A stretch of 5,634 bases of DNA from Thioalkalivibrio sp. (GTDB lineage Bacteria; Pseudomonadota; Gammaproteobacteria; Ectothiorhodospirales; Ectothiorhodospiraceae), in contig SLHN01000007.1 of assembly GCA_007136145.1 (NCBI GenBank), forward strand, positions 1 to 5,634, read 5' to 3'. Both the position numbers and the translations under genes were made by a program. Below are positions 5,502-5,634 of this stretch, piece after piece (position 1 is the first letter of the stretch; each line of letters begins with the position of its first letter). The notes beneath the pieces are model-generated. The model was not told where the DNA came from. It saw only the letters and a list, made by a program, of their open reading frames with translations, and made no database searches.

Positions 5502-5634
5502 CTACCGCGGACCTGTGAGTCGGGCCGGATCCAGCATCTGCTCCAGCCGTTCCCGCTCGATGCCGGTTTCCTCGGCCGCGACGTCCAGGATGGGACGGCC
5601 CGATGCATAAGCCAGTTTTGCGATACGCGAGCCA
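5502..5634 (-). CDS. C-terminal end of a class II fumarase/aspartase-family enzyme, 5' part outside window
   Basis: The last 43 codons run leftward from the window edge to a TAG at 5504-5502, including IAKLAYASGRPILDVAAEET and then ERLEQMLDPARLTG. The pattern of an IAK-x-A helix, a G-R-P-(I/V) turn, a helical 'xVAxExTG' segment and a closing L-D-P-x-x-L-T is typical of the small C-terminal domain of class II fumarate hydratases and aspartate ammonia-lyases, tetrameric lyases that interconvert fumarate with malate or aspartate. The catalytic signature and active-site residues lie outside the window, so fumarase (FumC), aspartase and more distant family members cannot be separated; fumarase is the favoured guess. 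The frame is fixed by the continuous match to the family end. Confidence 0.6.
   Translation of the reverse strand, partial: GSRIAKLAYASGRPILDVAAEETGIERERLEQMLDPARLTGPR

Overview
The window is GC-rich with strongly biased codons, Shine-Dalgarno sites and short operons. Its protein families (a DUF4139/MuiA-like protein, a TrpD2/YbiB-type protein, a MazG-like pyrophosphohydrolase, small lipoproteins and a class II fumarase-like tail) point to a proteobacterium, most likely a gammaproteobacterium. This taxonomic guess rests on gene style alone. Nothing resembles a CRISPR array, transposase, rRNA or intact tRNA.

Left part (1-2907, all plus strand). The window opens inside a gene for a DUF4139-domain (mucoidy-inhibitor-A-like) protein that ends at 1506. 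A 254-base spacer follows; its minus strand may hold the remnant of a decayed gene. Next comes a small soluble protein of unknown function (1761-2045, 94 aa). After it lies a two-gene unit: a predicted lipoprotein with four further cysteines (2144-2743), and a 55-aa single-span membrane peptide (2740-2907) that starts inside the lipoprotein's stop codon (ATGA overlap).

Middle part (2908-4841). A 363-base non-coding stretch carries a palindromic dispersed repeat and a plausible sigma70 promoter. It leads into a two-gene unit: a TrpD2/YbiB-type protein (3271-4287), then, five bases later, a MazG-like nucleotide pyrophosphohydrolase (4293-4673). An imperfect intrinsic terminator follows. Beyond it is a degenerate second copy of the palindromic repeat in inverted orientation, so the two copies bracket this gene pair.

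Right part (4957-5634, minus strand). A 132-aa lipoprotein gene converges on the pyrophosphohydrolase gene. Its predicted promoter lies so close to the start codon that the transcript would be nearly leaderless. Upstream, on the same strand, the window ends in the last 43 codons of a class II fumarase/aspartase-family enzyme.

Overall this looks like ordinary chromosomal housekeeping and hypothetical genes rather than a defence or mobile island. The points most worth a second look are the inverted repeat pair around the TrpD2-MazG-like unit, the coupled lipoprotein/micropeptide pair, and the possible pseudogene in the 1507-1760 spacer.
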